A stretch of DNA of 64,000 nucleotides, taken from NCBI RefSeq assembly GCF_002019765.1, contig NZ_KV917380.1, forward strand, positions 2,514,667 to 2,578,666, written 5' to 3'. Numbering within the stretch: the stretch's first letter is position 1; each line of letters opens with the position of its first letter. This stretch comes from Shouchella oshimensis (GTDB taxonomy: Bacteria; Bacillota; Bacilli; Bacillales; Bacillaceae_D). The notes beneath the pieces are model-generated. The model had not been told where the DNA came from and did no database searches. It was given only the letters and a program-made list of their open reading frames with translations. Below, piece after piece: positions 1 through 8,680 of this stretch. The position numbers were made by a program, and so were the translations under genes.

Positions 1-271
1 GAGGCATATCATCTTGTCCGACATGAACGCCATCTGCATCAACCGCCATAGCAATATCGATATAATCATTTACAATAAACGGAACTTCATATGACTGACA
101 AAGTTCTTTAAGTTGCTTAGCTTTTTCAAACACTTCTTTTCTGCTGCTTGTTTTATCGCGAAGTTGAATGAAATCAGCACCTCCCTTTATCGCATCCTCC
201 ATTACCGTCACAAGCTCTTTGCCCTTATGAAATGCTTCTCCTGTTATCACGTATAATTGAAAGTCTTTCAT
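1..271 (-). CDS. thiE: Thiamine-phosphate synthase ThiE (5' part only, cut by window edge)
   Basis: Joins the hydroxymethylpyrimidine and thiazole halves to form thiamine phosphate in the cytosol. About 90 residues are visible from ATG at 271. They form a TIM-barrel start with 'LYVITGE', 'GGADFIQLRDK', 'PFIVND' and 'VHVGQDDMP', the diphosphate and substrate loops of the ThiE family. The 3' end lies outside the window. A TPP riboswitch and a terminator lie directly upstream, so expression should fall when thiamine diphosphate is plentiful. The related TenI protein is an alternative, but the HVGQDD motif and the riboswitch favour ThiE. Confidence 0.88.
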   Translation of the reverse strand, partial: MKDFQLYVITGEAFHKGKELVTVMEDAIKGGADFIQLRDKTSSRKEVFEKAKQLKELCQSYEVPFIVNDYIDIAMAVDADGVHVGQDDMP

Positions 272-298
272 CTTTACTACACTCCCTTTCGCAAAAAA

Positions 299-323
299 AA
301 CCGTAACCAAAAGGGTTACGGTT
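299..323 (-). terminator. Riboswitch-controlled terminator ahead of thiE
   Basis: A 10-bp perfect stem (AACCGTAACC with GGTTACGGTT) with a short loop is followed on the minus strand by a run of eight T. It lies between the TPP aptamer and the thiE start, where an expression-platform terminator is expected. Confidence 0.85.
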
Positions 324-347
324 TACACGCTACATTGTTTACTCTGT

Positions 348-447
348 GTATGCCGACTTCCCTCCGCTGGTGTAATCCAGATCAGGTTAAAGAGTAAAAG
401 AAATACGTTCTTATTCTCAGCCCAACTTCATCGGGCACCCCTAGCCT
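348..447 (-). promoter_or_regulatory. TPP (THI-box) riboswitch aptamer
   Basis: Read on the minus strand, the segment has the conserved THI-element blocks in order: AGGGGTGCCC near 443, GGCTGAGA near 415, ACCTGATCTGG near 385 and CCAGCGGAGGGAA near 365. These form the pyrimidine- and pyrophosphate-sensing helices of the TPP aptamer. Followed by a terminator and thiE, it should act by premature termination when thiamine diphosphate binds. The boundaries are approximate. Confidence 0.95.
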
Positions 448-485
448 TTGCTATTTAGTTTAGTATGACATAAGTGATTTTATTT

Positions 486-1901
486 TTAAAGTGGTAAGAA
501 TCGAGATCCAGCGATACCAGGCTTGGTCATTTCTTTTGGATCAAGGATCTCATTTAATTCCTCTTCAGATAAGATGCCTCGCTCCAAGCAAATCTCTCGA
601 ACGGGGCGCTCTGTTTCTAATGCCTCTTTCGCGATTCTTGTAGCCACTTCATACCCAACATGCGGATTTATGGCAGTCACAATCCCTACACTATTTTCCA
701 CAAGCTCTTTACACCGTTCAATATTGGCTGTAATGCCAGAAATCGCGTATTCACGGAACACTCGCATCCCATTTTCAAGAATGGTAAGGGATTGTAATAA
801 ATTAAATACCAGTACTGGCTCCATCACATTTAACTCTAACTGACCAGCTTCAGACGCAAGACTAATTGTGTGATCGTTTCCGATTACTTGGAAAGACAGC
901 TGATTAATGACTTCGCACATAACCGGATTCACTTTACCTGGCATGATAGAAGAACCAGGCTGTCGTGCTGGTAAATTAATTTCGTTTAACCCTGTACGAG
1001 GCCCTGAACTCATTAAGCGTAAATCATTTGCTATTTTAGATAAATTAATCGCTAATATTTTTAAGGAGCTAGATAGCTCTGTATAAGCATCTGTATTTTG
1101 AGTCGCGTCAACAAGATCTTCTGCCGTTTTGAATGGTAAATTTGTGACGGTAGCTAGATGAGTAGATACTTTTTCAATGTACTCAGGCTTAGCATTTAAT
1201 CCAGTACCAACAGCAGTAGCACCCATATTCACTTCATGCAAGTGATCAGCAGATCGACTAATTCGCTTTAAATCGCGCACCAATACTTTTCGATAGGAAC
1301 CGAATTCTTGTCCTAATCGAATTGGTACAGCGTCTTGTAAATGGGTGCGCCCCATTTTAAGAACGTCATCAAATTCGTCTGCTTTCCCTTGCATTTCCGC
1401 AATCAGATTTCTTAATTCATCTGTTAAGCCTTGAGTCATATGCAGAGCAGCGATGTGAATGGCAGTCGGAAACGCGTCGTTTGTCGATTGAGCCATGTTA
1501 ACATGTGTATTCGGACTAACTTTTAAATAATCGCCTTTTTCCCCGCCTAGAATCTCAATAGCTCGATTGGCAATAACTTCATTTGCATTCATGTTAAAGG
1601 AAGTTCCTGCACCACCTTGGATGGAATCAACAATAAACTGTTCGTTTAATTGCCCATTAATGACATCATCACTCGCTTTAATAATCGCATCAGCAATATG
1701 TGGACGCAGAACCCCTACATCACGATTCGCCATTGCTGCTGCTTTCTTTACATAGCCGAACGCACGAATAAGTTCCGGGTGCGGCGGATAGCCTGTAATA
1801 GGAAAATTGTCTTTTGCTCGCAACGATTGAATGCCATAATACGCATCCCTTGGTACTTGTTTATCTCCTAGTAAGTCTCGCTCAATACGGTAATCCACCA
1901 T
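486..1901 (-). CDS. aspA: Aspartate ammonia-lyase (aspartase)
   Basis: Reversibly deaminates L-aspartate to fumarate and ammonia, feeding the TCA cycle. The 471-residue length is typical. Signature segments of the aspartase/fumarase superfamily are visible: QSTNDAFPT at 139-147, GRTHLQDA at 184-191, and the mobile loop GSSIMPGKVNP at 316-326, whose Ser318 is the expected catalytic base. The N-terminal 'RIERDLLG..VPRDAYYG' favours aspartase over class II fumarase. GAGGTT lies about 8 nt before the ATG. It follows glcK by 43 nt on the same strand, and no asparaginase gene is adjacent, unlike the ansAB arrangement of B. subtilis. Confidence 0.93.
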   Translation of the reverse strand: MVDYRIERDLLGDKQVPRDAYYGIQSLRAKDNFPITGYPPHPELIRAFGYVKKAAAMANRDVGVLRPHIADAIIKASDDVINGQLNEQFIVDSIQGGAGTSFNMNANEVIANRAIEILGGEKGDYLKVSPNTHVNMAQSTNDAFPTAIHIAALHMTQGLTDELRNLIAEMQGKADEFDDVLKMGRTHLQDAVPIRLGQEFGSYRKVLVRDLKRISRSADHLHEVNMGATAVGTGLNAKPEYIEKVSTHLATVTNLPFKTAEDLVDATQNTDAYTELSSSLKILAINLSKIANDLRLMSSGPRTGLNEINLPARQPGSSIMPGKVNPVMCEVINQLSFQVIGNDHTISLASEAGQLELNVMEPVLVFNLLQSLTILENGMRVFREYAISGITANIERCKELVENSVGIVTAINPHVGYEVATRIAKEALETERPVREICLERGILSEEELNEILDPKEMTKPGIAGSRFLPL

Positions 1902-1944
1902 CTGATGTTAACCTCAACTTTCAATTCTTAATTGCTTTTATTTC

Positions 1945-2901
1945 TTATTTGTTTGCTTTAACAGCTTGTATCGCTAACCACACGGCACCATAAATACCTG
2001 CATCATTTCCTAAATGAGCCAGCTTTATTTCCGCTTGCTCCACTACTCGTGGCAGAGCATACTGGTCAAATACAACACGGAGAGGAGCTAAAAGATCTTC
2101 TCCAGCTTTTGAAACGCCTCCACCAATAACAATCTTGGCAGGATTTAACGTATTTGCTAAATTAGCGATGGCATAGCCTAAGTGATCAATCGCTTCCATA
2201 ATCACTTCTGCCGCTACTAGATCTCCAGCTTTCGCTGATTCAAAAATTTCTTTTGTTGTTAAGATTAAAGAATCACTCTGAGATAGAGTTGATGCTCTTC
2301 CTGCTTCAAGTTTTTCTTTCGCTAAACGGACCATACCTGTGGCAGAAGACACGGTTTCCAAACACCCTGTTTTTCCACAGTTACAAAGAGATCCTCCTTC
2401 TTTAACAGAAGTAATATGACCGATTTCTCCACCCATACCACCTACGCCATGGAGAATTTTGCCTCGCGTAATAATTCCACCACCAACACCTGTTCCTAGC
2501 GTAACAAACAATTGTTCATTAGCGCCATCGCCAGCACCTTGCCATTTTTCTCCAAGAGCTGCTAAGTTCGCATCATTATCCACTCTTACAACAACGCCTA
2601 AAGCTTTTTCTAATTCGTCTTTTAACGGGTAATCACGCCAGCCAATATTAACAGCATGATAGATAAAGCCAGTTTCCATCTCGATAAAACCAGGTGCTCC
2701 TACTCCTGCACCCATTAACGTCTGATGAACCTCTAAATTTGCTTTAACCGTCTCCGAAATGTCGTTAACAATGTTCATTCCATTATTAGTTGTGTCAGTA
2801 GGAATTTCCCATTTTTTCAATAAATCGCCTTCATTTGTAATAAACGCAAGCTTAACGGACGTTCCCCCTATGTCAATTCCTGCAAAAAGCTCATTCCCCA
2901 T
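1945..2901 (-). CDS. glcK: ROK-family glucokinase GlcK (YqgR)
   Basis: Phosphorylates glucose to glucose 6-phosphate with ATP in the cytosol, serving glucose released from disaccharides. The 318 residues show the phosphate loop DIGGT (10-14), a catalytic-type DNDAN at 108-112, the ROK motif GGMGGEIGH (154-162) and a zinc cluster CNCGKTGC at 173-180. Its start overlaps the yqgQ stop by one base (TAATG), which indicates translational coupling. The yqgQ-glcK order is the same as in B. subtilis. Confidence 0.95.
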   Translation of the reverse strand: MGNELFAGIDIGGTSVKLAFITNEGDLLKKWEIPTDTTNNGMNIVNDISETVKANLEVHQTLMGAGVGAPGFIEMETGFIYHAVNIGWRDYPLKDELEKALGVVVRVDNDANLAALGEKWQGAGDGANEQLFVTLGTGVGGGIITRGKILHGVGGMGGEIGHITSVKEGGSLCNCGKTGCLETVSSATGMVRLAKEKLEAGRASTLSQSDSLILTTKEIFESAKAGDLVAAEVIMEAIDHLGYAIANLANTLNPAKIVIGGGVSKAGEDLLAPLRVVFDQYALPRVVEQAEIKLAHLGNDAGIYGAVWLAIQAVKANK

Positions 2902-3104
2902 TAGAATCCCCCATTTCCCAGTTTTGCTTTCTCTTGTTTTAAAATCAACAGTGCGCTTTGATACAATTGGCTAGAAATCATTCCATATTGATATAAATCT
3001 TTTATTTCCTTTTGCATAAGCTGCAAATCCATTCCGCGGTCTCTTGTATAAATAAAAGAACCATATTGCTTTAATAAGTCTCTAATGTCTACGATCGTTT
3101 CCAT
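2901..3104 (-). CDS. yqgQ: YqgQ family protein (DUF910)
   Basis: A 67-residue cytosolic protein of the YqgQ/DUF910 family, predicted to be a small helical bundle. The family has no proven function, although B. subtilis YqgQ has been suggested to bind single-stranded nucleic acid on structural grounds. The sequence begins METIVDIRDLLKQYG and has the family 'RDRGMDLQLMQKEI' segment. The start is set by GAGGTG shortly before the ATG. It is coupled to glcK by a one-base overlap, so it probably shares its mRNA. Confidence 0.9.
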   Translation of the reverse strand: METIVDIRDLLKQYGSFIYTRDRGMDLQLMQKEIKDLYQYGMISSQLYQSALLILKQEKAKLGNGGF

Positions 3105-3123
3105 CTATACACCTCACATCCCA

Positions 3124-3633
3124 TTATAACAGCTTTATAACTGTAACTAAAAGGAATGAAGCAAGTGGAATAACGGCAGCGACGTATGCGTTTTTTACCC
3201 ACATCAACATAGAATTATACAGCAAAATGCCGATAAAAACCGCTAACGTGAAGAAAAAAGTCATTGTAATCGTAAAAAAAGTTCCATAACCGAGCGTTCC
3301 CCACTGTAAACCCATAAAGAAAAACAAACTGGCCAAAATCCAGGCGATTGGTTTATAAAAAAGTTGATAGCCAAAAGCAGGATGGTATGAACGTATCATG
3401 GCGATAATAAACAAAAAGGAACAAATCACAATCACAATATCAAAAAAACGAAAGCCGAACCAGGAAAAACTAACGAGGGCGACAAACATGCCAATATAGC
3501 TAAAGAATAAAAAGTAAAAGCTTAGGACAATGAGTACAACAATGGGCGGAAGTCCACGCATAAACGTTGATAGCCCTCCTAACGTCAGCCCAATTGCTAA
3601 AACAAAAAATACAATGACAAACCAAATCCACAT
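3124..3633 (-). CDS. Hypothetical multi-pass membrane protein
   Basis: A 169-residue, strongly hydrophobic protein with about five or six predicted membrane segments (near 3-22, 28-48, 51-68, 80-105, 110-137 and 145-168) and almost no soluble domain. I do not recognise the family. It lies 19 nt upstream of yqgQ on the same strand and is probably first in a yqgQ-glcK transcript. B. subtilis has no counterpart between gluP and yqgQ that I recall, so this looks like a lineage-specific insertion. Confidence 0.7.
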   Translation of the reverse strand: MWIWFVIVFFVLAIGLTLGGLSTFMRGLPPIVVLIVLSFYFLFFSYIGMFVALVSFSWFGFRFFDIVIVICSFLFIIAMIRSYHPAFGYQLFYKPIAWILASLFFFMGLQWGTLGYGTFFTITMTFFFTLAVFIGILLYNSMLMWVKNAYVAAVIPLASFLLVTVIKLL

Positions 3634-3746
3634 CTCATCAACCCCTGTGCTAATTTCTCGTTTCTACCATCCTATGTTTTTATTTGAGATTTCAGGACAG
3701 GTTTGCGATGATAGAGGAGATTGATTAGGAAAGAGGTGGCATCAAT

Positions 3747-4142
3747 ATGGCAAGAGATGTAAATGAAGTACTAGAGCATGCTATTCGAGGTGGTTTGGAG
3801 ACAAAGCCTGCAGAAAGACGTATTTTCTTAACAACCATCGCTGAGCGTCTTCATCTCGCTTTAACCATAAATCAAGTTCGTTCTAACGTAATTTATTCAG
3901 AAGTAGAGCGTGTCCTAAAAGCAAAGCCAAACATACAAATGTTTATAAACGGGCAATTAGCCTATTCCGATTACAACGAGTATGTAAAGCTTGCGATGAT
4001 AAACAACATCCCCTATACAGTTGTTTCTGCAACAACAGACACTCCGTTTGGCCTTGTGATTGCAAATCAGAATATGCCTGTCGAAACAAGTCATCCGTAT
4101 ATAGAAGATGATATACACAAGCAAGATATTGAACGTTATTAA
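3747..4142 (+). CDS. yueI: YueI family protein (DUF1694)
   Basis: A 131-residue cytosolic protein resembling B. subtilis YueI. The N-terminal pattern 'VNEVLEHAIRGGLETKPAERRIFLTTIAERL' continues into a predicted Rossmann-like alpha/beta fold in which the central strand 'IQMFINGQL' is followed by 'IPYTVVSATTDTPFGLVI'. The family function is unknown. AGAGGTGGC lies 8 to 10 nt before the ATG. It is the only plus-strand gene in the first 11 kb and converges on the SpoVAF-like gene, sharing its terminator. Confidence 0.75.
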   Translation: MARDVNEVLEHAIRGGLETKPAERRIFLTTIAERLHLALTINQVRSNVIYSEVERVLKAKPNIQMFINGQLAYSDYNEYVKLAMINNIPYTVVSATTDTPFGLVIANQNMPVETSHPYIEDDIHKQDIERY

Positions 4143-4149
4143 AAAAAAG

Positions 4150-4199
4150 GTAGACCTGCTACCTATCCGGATCTTGCGGATGGTTGATAGCAGGTCTAC
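4150..4199. terminator. Bidirectional terminator between yueI and the SpoVAF-like gene
   Basis: A perfect 12-bp stem (GTAGACCTGCTA at 4150-4161, complement at 4188-4199) encloses an inner ATCCG/CGGAT hairpin. An A run lies on the left and a T run on the right, so it can work on both strands. The hairpin lies inside the last codons of the minus-strand gene. Confidence 0.85.
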
Positions 4200-5619
4200 G
4201 ATTTTTTAGAGGCATTGGAATTCGGAAGAAGACATCTCGCAACGCTTTCATGTTAAAAGGAATAAACGGCCACATATATGGAACACGAAGCCCTCGTAGT
4301 CGCACTAAAGCGATAAACCATATGGTCGCACTACTAACGAAGCCAACTGGTCCAAACGCTGCAGTTGCAATTAAAAATAACAGTCGCATAAAGCGATTTG
4401 CCAACGAAAGTTCATAACTTGGTGTTGCAAATGTTCCTACTGCAGCAATAGCTAAGTATAAAATAACCTCAGGTGAAAACATGCCTACTTGAATCGCAAT
4501 ATCACCAATTAGAAGCGCCGCCACTAACCCTAGTGCTTCGGCTACCGCATTAGGTGTATGAATGGATGCCATTCTTAGCATCTCTATCCCAGCTTCGGCT
4601 ATCAAAAATTGAATAAAAAGAGGGATACTGCCCTCTTCTTGCGTTCCGATAAAAGAAAACGCTTCTGGAACCAACTCTTGATGAGTTGCTAACATGTACC
4701 AGATAGGTAATAAGAAGAGTGAGATGAACACTGCAGAAAAGCGCACAATCCGAAGTAACGCTCCTATTACAGGTTTTTGTCGGTATTCCTCTGCATGTTG
4801 AAGCAAATTCCAAAATGTTGTTGGCGTAATCATCGCACTTGGAGAGCCATCAACTAGCAAGATGACGTGACCTTCATATAAATGTGTTGCACATACATCG
4901 GGTCGCTCACTGTATCGTACAAGTGGGTATGGATTTCCACCTTCTTTAAATACATACTCTTCAATCGTCTTATCGGCCATAGGCAATCCGTCGGTATCAA
5001 TTGCTTTAATGGATTCTCGAATCTGATGGACATAATCCGGATCGGCAATATCCGCAATGTAAAGCAAAGCGGTATCCGTTTTAGAACGACGCCCAATTTG
5101 CTGATATTCTACACGGAATGTTCGATCTCGAATACGTCTCCGAATCAAAGCTGCGCTCATAACTAATGTTTCTACTAAACCATCTCTTGAGCCACGAACA
5201 ACCTTTTCCGTATCCGGCTCCTCGGGACCGCGAACAGGATATTCTCTAGTATCAATAATAATGCAGTAAGCAAGACCTTCTACAAGAAGGATCGCAGGCC
5301 CGGATAAGACTTGATCTATAGCAGTATCAAGATCTTCTTCTTGTTCAATTTCTGCATAGGGAATCCGACTTTTTATGAGAGCGTCGTAGGATTCGTCTAC
5401 TTCTTCCTCCGTTGTATGTGAAAGTTCACGTTGAATTTGTGTGAGTGCACTATCTTTCCCGAATCCATCCACAAGAAAAAGCGCCATTTTTCGGTTTGCG
5501 TGAACCATTTCCAAACAGATAATATCAAAGTTCTTATCAACAGCCAGTTCTTCTTTTACATAAACGAGCTTATCTCCATAAGATGAATGACTTGTTACTC
5601 CTTTATCTTCACTACTCAT
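4159..5619 (-). CDS. SpoVAF-like / GerA-family A-subunit spore germination protein
   Basis: A 486-residue inner-membrane protein of the spore. Residues 1 to about 280 form the cytosolic GerA N-terminal region; about 285-450 hold membrane segments. Family landmarks include 'DGLPMADKTIEEYV', 'NPYPLVRYSERPD', 'EGHVILLVDGSPSAMITPTTFW', 'IHTPNAVAEALGL' and 'GTFATPSYELSLANRFMRL'. The 'GLPMADKT' and 'HAEEYRQ' segments match SpoVAF better than GerAA. SpoVAF is known to work with ion channels that amplify germination and normally sits in the spoVA operon. Here it is alone, with no GerB or GerC partner. AGGGGG precedes the ATG. Confidence 0.85.
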   Translation of the reverse strand: MSSEDKGVTSHSSYGDKLVYVKEELAVDKNFDIICLEMVHANRKMALFLVDGFGKDSALTQIQRELSHTTEEEVDESYDALIKSRIPYAEIEQEEDLDTAIDQVLSGPAILLVEGLAYCIIIDTREYPVRGPEEPDTEKVVRGSRDGLVETLVMSAALIRRRIRDRTFRVEYQQIGRRSKTDTALLYIADIADPDYVHQIRESIKAIDTDGLPMADKTIEEYVFKEGGNPYPLVRYSERPDVCATHLYEGHVILLVDGSPSAMITPTTFWNLLQHAEEYRQKPVIGALLRIVRFSAVFISLFLLPIWYMLATHQELVPEAFSFIGTQEEGSIPLFIQFLIAEAGIEMLRMASIHTPNAVAEALGLVAALLIGDIAIQVGMFSPEVILYLAIAAVGTFATPSYELSLANRFMRLLFLIATAAFGPVGFVSSATIWFIALVRLRGLRVPYMWPFIPFNMKALRDVFFRIPMPLKNRRPAINHPQDPDR

Positions 5620-5730
5620 CTTGAACCCCCTATTCTCTTCAGATAGGTTGCTCGTTCATGTCAAAATCTATGTAAGATGGGAATCGAAAAGAAAGGCAGT
5701 CTTGTCATACATCATGCCAGATTGTCATGC

Positions 5731-7299
5731 CTACGAAGAAGAGGCGAGTTGTTCATTAATCTGTTGTTCAATCTCATAATAATAATCCATATCTGGAATT
5801 TGACTGTCTTCTCCATATTGGATTGCTTGCTGGATTGTTTCTTTCGCTTGCTCATAGTTTTCTTGTTCAATATGAATAAGCGTTAAATTAAACCAAGCTT
5901 CTGGAAATGCTTGCTGCTCTTGAAGCGCTTTTTCCAAATGTTCTTTTGCCTCCTGAACCCGTTCTTGCTGAATATCAAGATACGCTTGCATAAACAAAAG
6001 TTGAGGCTGCCGACCATCTATTTCTAACCCATTCGTAATAAACACTTGCGCCTCTTCATATTGCCCTGCTTCAAGCAAACGTTGACCTTCTAATACCGCT
6101 AATTCAGGCGAAGCATTCGCTTGTTGTTGTCCGAAATAAACAAGCGTCAGAGAAGCGATAACATATAGTATGAGGGCACTCATAGAAAGGTAGAAAGGCG
6201 TTTTCTTTTTTTCTTTCGGCATCTTCACTAAAGCGGCCATAAGAAAACCTCCTATTAGACCACCTATGTGCGCCCCATTATCAATTCCCGGAACGATAAA
6301 GCCTAGCACAAGATTAAATCCGAGAAGCAATAAAATATTTTTTCCTAACGTGCGAAAAAACAATGTTGGGTGCTTTTTGCCAAAATAGAGAAGTGCCCCA
6401 AAACAGCCAAAAAGCGCACCTGATGCACCAGCGGAGACGTAATCATTAAAGGCAAAGCTAACAATGGAGCCAAACAAACCCGCCGCAAAATAAATGATTA
6501 AAAACCGGAATGAACCAAAAAGCTGCTCTACTGCTGTCCCAAGAAAAAACAGCGCCATTGCGTTAAAAGCTAAGTGCATTAATCCGATATGTAAGAACAT
6601 AGAGGTGACCAATCGCCACCACTCTCCTTCTACAATCAATGGATTATATTTAGCACCATAATCAATGAGCACTTGGATATTGGTACTTCCACCATTGGTC
6701 TCTAAAAGAAAAAACATCACGACAAAAGAGAGCAGTAGGGCATAAATAAAACGCGGTTTACCAAATTGGAGCATTTTTTCTTCATTTTGGCGGCGTGTGC
6801 TGTTGATTTGTTTTACCTGTCCCCGAATTCGTTCAATGGCTTGCATCATGTCTTCCTCTGATGACAATATGCGTAATGGAGGAACACCATCATTTGCTAA
6901 TTCCTGATCTAGCACCGTTTGGTACTCCTCCACGCTTGAATGCAACGCAAGGTTACGAATTGTTCCTTTGCTCCCTTTGACCTCAAACGGCGTAAGGGCA
7001 TCCTCCCAAGAGTCAATTGGAGGCTGACTCATTACATAAATATTTTCACCTTGCATCTTCCATATACCAAGCTGCTTATAAATAGATTCAAATTGTTGTT
7101 TTGCATGGGATATATCACGCTTTAAACGATTGGACCAATCCACTTCTGAATAGACAAGACGTATAATTCTTCTCGGTTTTACAGAATCGTCTTCCAACCA
7201 AGCTTGTGTATCATGAAGAGCAAGCAAACGAAACTGTTTATGTAGCACATAATGTTCGATTAATTGCCAATATAGATAACGGTGGGCTATTTCGTTCAC
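5731..7299 (-). CDS. gluP: Rhomboid-family intramembrane serine protease GluP (YqgP)
   Basis: Cleaves transmembrane substrates within the membrane; in B. subtilis it has been linked to turnover of the MgtE magnesium transporter and to glucose export. From the GTG start the protein is 522 residues: a soluble N-terminal domain (1-180), a rhomboid core (about 185-380) and C-terminal TPR repeats (about 400-500). The catalytic Ser293 lies in GASGALFG and His344 in NGAHIGG; HLAFN at 242-246 is the usual second-helix motif. GTG at 7299 is chosen because AAGGAGG lies 8 nt upstream, although the ORF is open to 7326. Confidence 0.93.
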   Translation of the reverse strand: MNEIAHRYLYWQLIEHYVLHKQFRLLALHDTQAWLEDDSVKPRRIIRLVYSEVDWSNRLKRDISHAKQQFESIYKQLGIWKMQGENIYVMSQPPIDSWEDALTPFEVKGSKGTIRNLALHSSVEEYQTVLDQELANDGVPPLRILSSEEDMMQAIERIRGQVKQINSTRRQNEEKMLQFGKPRFIYALLLSFVVMFFLLETNGGSTNIQVLIDYGAKYNPLIVEGEWWRLVTSMFLHIGLMHLAFNAMALFFLGTAVEQLFGSFRFLIIYFAAGLFGSIVSFAFNDYVSAGASGALFGCFGALLYFGKKHPTLFFRTLGKNILLLLGFNLVLGFIVPGIDNGAHIGGLIGGFLMAALVKMPKEKKKTPFYLSMSALILYVIASLTLVYFGQQQANASPELAVLEGQRLLEAGQYEEAQVFITNGLEIDGRQPQLLFMQAYLDIQQERVQEAKEHLEKALQEQQAFPEAWFNLTLIHIEQENYEQAKETIQQAIQYGEDSQIPDMDYYYEIEQQINEQLASSS

Positions 7300-7371
7300 C
7301 TTTATCCCCTCCTTCCTGACTGTCATTATAGCAAATTCTTACAGAATAAGAATCTTTCTTGCTTACAAAAA

Positions 7372-7397
7372 AAGCTCTGATTCAATTGTCAGAGCTT
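7372..7397 (-). terminator. Terminator after the 66-residue membrane ORF
   Basis: A 9-bp stem AAGCTCTGA / TCAGAGCTT with an 8-nt loop is followed on the minus strand by a run of seven T. It overlaps the stop codon of the small gene at 7389 and separates it from gluP. Confidence 0.75.
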
Positions 7398-7589
7398 CTC
7401 CGTCGTGTGTGGAAAAGAGAATAATGAGCCCATCAACTTTTGACGGACAAATGGGATTCGAAGTGCAAACCGAATGAGCACTCTTCTTAATCCTGGTTGT
7501 CTCATCATTCCATTTACGATTTTATAACGATATTTATAAATGCTTATTCCAATGACAAGAATGGAAAGAATGGAACAGGCTTGTTTCAT
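7389..7589 (-). CDS. Small hypothetical single-pass membrane protein
   Basis: A 66-residue protein with one N-terminal hydrophobic helix (about 4-20) followed by a very basic tail rich in Arg and Lys ('RYKIVNGMMRQPGLRRVLIRFALRIPF'). The positive-inside rule would place the tail in the cytosol. The family is not recognised. GGAGGTG lies about 7 nt before the ATG and a terminator sits on its stop codon, so it looks like a real gene. It is followed by gluP and preceded by the thiF/moeB-like gene. Confidence 0.6.
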   Translation of the reverse strand: MKQACSILSILVIGISIYKYRYKIVNGMMRQPGLRRVLIRFALRIPFVRQKLMGSLFSFPHTTEKL

Positions 7590-7659
7590 ATCAACACCTC
7601 CATATATTAATATAGGATGTGACGGACAAACTTATTTCATCCTTAAAGAGTACTATGAA

Positions 7660-8664
7660 TTAGTTTCCAATGTACTTACTATAAATCGTCTTCGCACGTG
7701 TATGATCGTCCACTCCTTGAATGAGAACACGTCCGTCTGGAAATACAACGATCGTTTCCGTTTCATTGATAGCGGCACGTATAAGGAAAGGTGTTACTTT
7801 TACTTGTGCAACTGCTTCTAACTGCTTCGCCATGTGATTAAGATCAAAAGGGGCAGATGCAGTAATTTGGATCGATTCACGCCCACAAAGGGTTGTTTGA
7901 GAATGAGAACGTTCATTTAAAGCAGGAAACTCTGCTTTTTCGCACGTTGGGCAATTAGGTCGATTTTGAGAAAACCTGATCGATTGATGTGTGTTCGCCC
8001 AAATATCAAATGACTCTAACGTTGATCGTTGTTTTTCACCTGCTCCTACCAAATATTTCATCGCTTCAATCACTTGTAGTGACGCCACTATATCAATGAT
8101 TGGCGCAAGAACACCAACGGTATCACAAGTCTCTCCTGCTGTACCACCACTTTCAATAAAACAGCGAAGACATGGCGTTTCATCTGGAATAAAGAATGCA
8201 CCCATGCCTCTCGTACGAACAGCCCCACCATAGCTAAAAGGAACCTTCCATTTAAAACATGCATCATTTAAAAGAAAGCGCGTCTCAAAATTATCCGTCC
8301 CGTCTAACACTACATCAATACCATCCATAAGCCGTTCTATCGATTCCACCGATACATCTTCTACAAATGCTTCAATTTGAATGTCAGAATTCACTTTTTC
8401 AAGTGCACGTTTTGCTGCAATTGCCTTAGGTACAAGTTGATGTGCGTCCTCTTCAGTAAAGAGCATTTGTCGCTGCAAATTACTCATTTCAACAAAATCA
8501 CGGTCTACTAAACGAAGAGAGCCAACCCCTGCTCTTGCTAAATGATTAGCAATAACTGTACCAAGCGCACCAAGACCGACTATGAGTACGCTACTATGTA
8601 GTAATTTCGTTTGTCCCTCTTCACCAATACCATTAAATAATACTTGTCGTGAATAGCGTTCCAT
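7660..8664 (-). CDS. ThiF/MoeB/HesA-family adenylyltransferase
   Basis: An E1-like enzyme that adenylates the C-terminal glycine of a small sulfur-carrier protein (ThiS or MoaD) for thiamine or molybdopterin synthesis. Of 334 residues, the first 245 hold the fold: nucleotide loop VGLGALG (29-35), DRDFVEMSNLQRQ (54-66), and zinc cysteines C165, C168, C238 and C241. Cys180 in GETCDTVG is the candidate sulfur-relay residue. A shorter tail (about 250-334) is unlike a rhodanese domain. No thiS, moaD, thiG or moaE lies nearby, so ThiF and MoeB cannot be separated. Confidence 0.85.
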   Translation of the reverse strand: MERYSRQVLFNGIGEEGQTKLLHSSVLIVGLGALGTVIANHLARAGVGSLRLVDRDFVEMSNLQRQMLFTEEDAHQLVPKAIAAKRALEKVNSDIQIEAFVEDVSVESIERLMDGIDVVLDGTDNFETRFLLNDACFKWKVPFSYGGAVRTRGMGAFFIPDETPCLRCFIESGGTAGETCDTVGVLAPIIDIVASLQVIEAMKYLVGAGEKQRSTLESFDIWANTHQSIRFSQNRPNCPTCEKAEFPALNERSHSQTTLCGRESIQITASAPFDLNHMAKQLEAVAQVKVTPFLIRAAINETETIVVFPDGRVLIQGVDDHTRAKTIYSKYIGN

Positions 8665-8680
8665 GACCTACCGTTCTCCT

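Noticed and set aside
5677-5886. Plus-strand frame across the spoVAF-gluP gap
   Set aside because: Mostly antisense to the TPR end of GluP, with no Shine-Dalgarno site.
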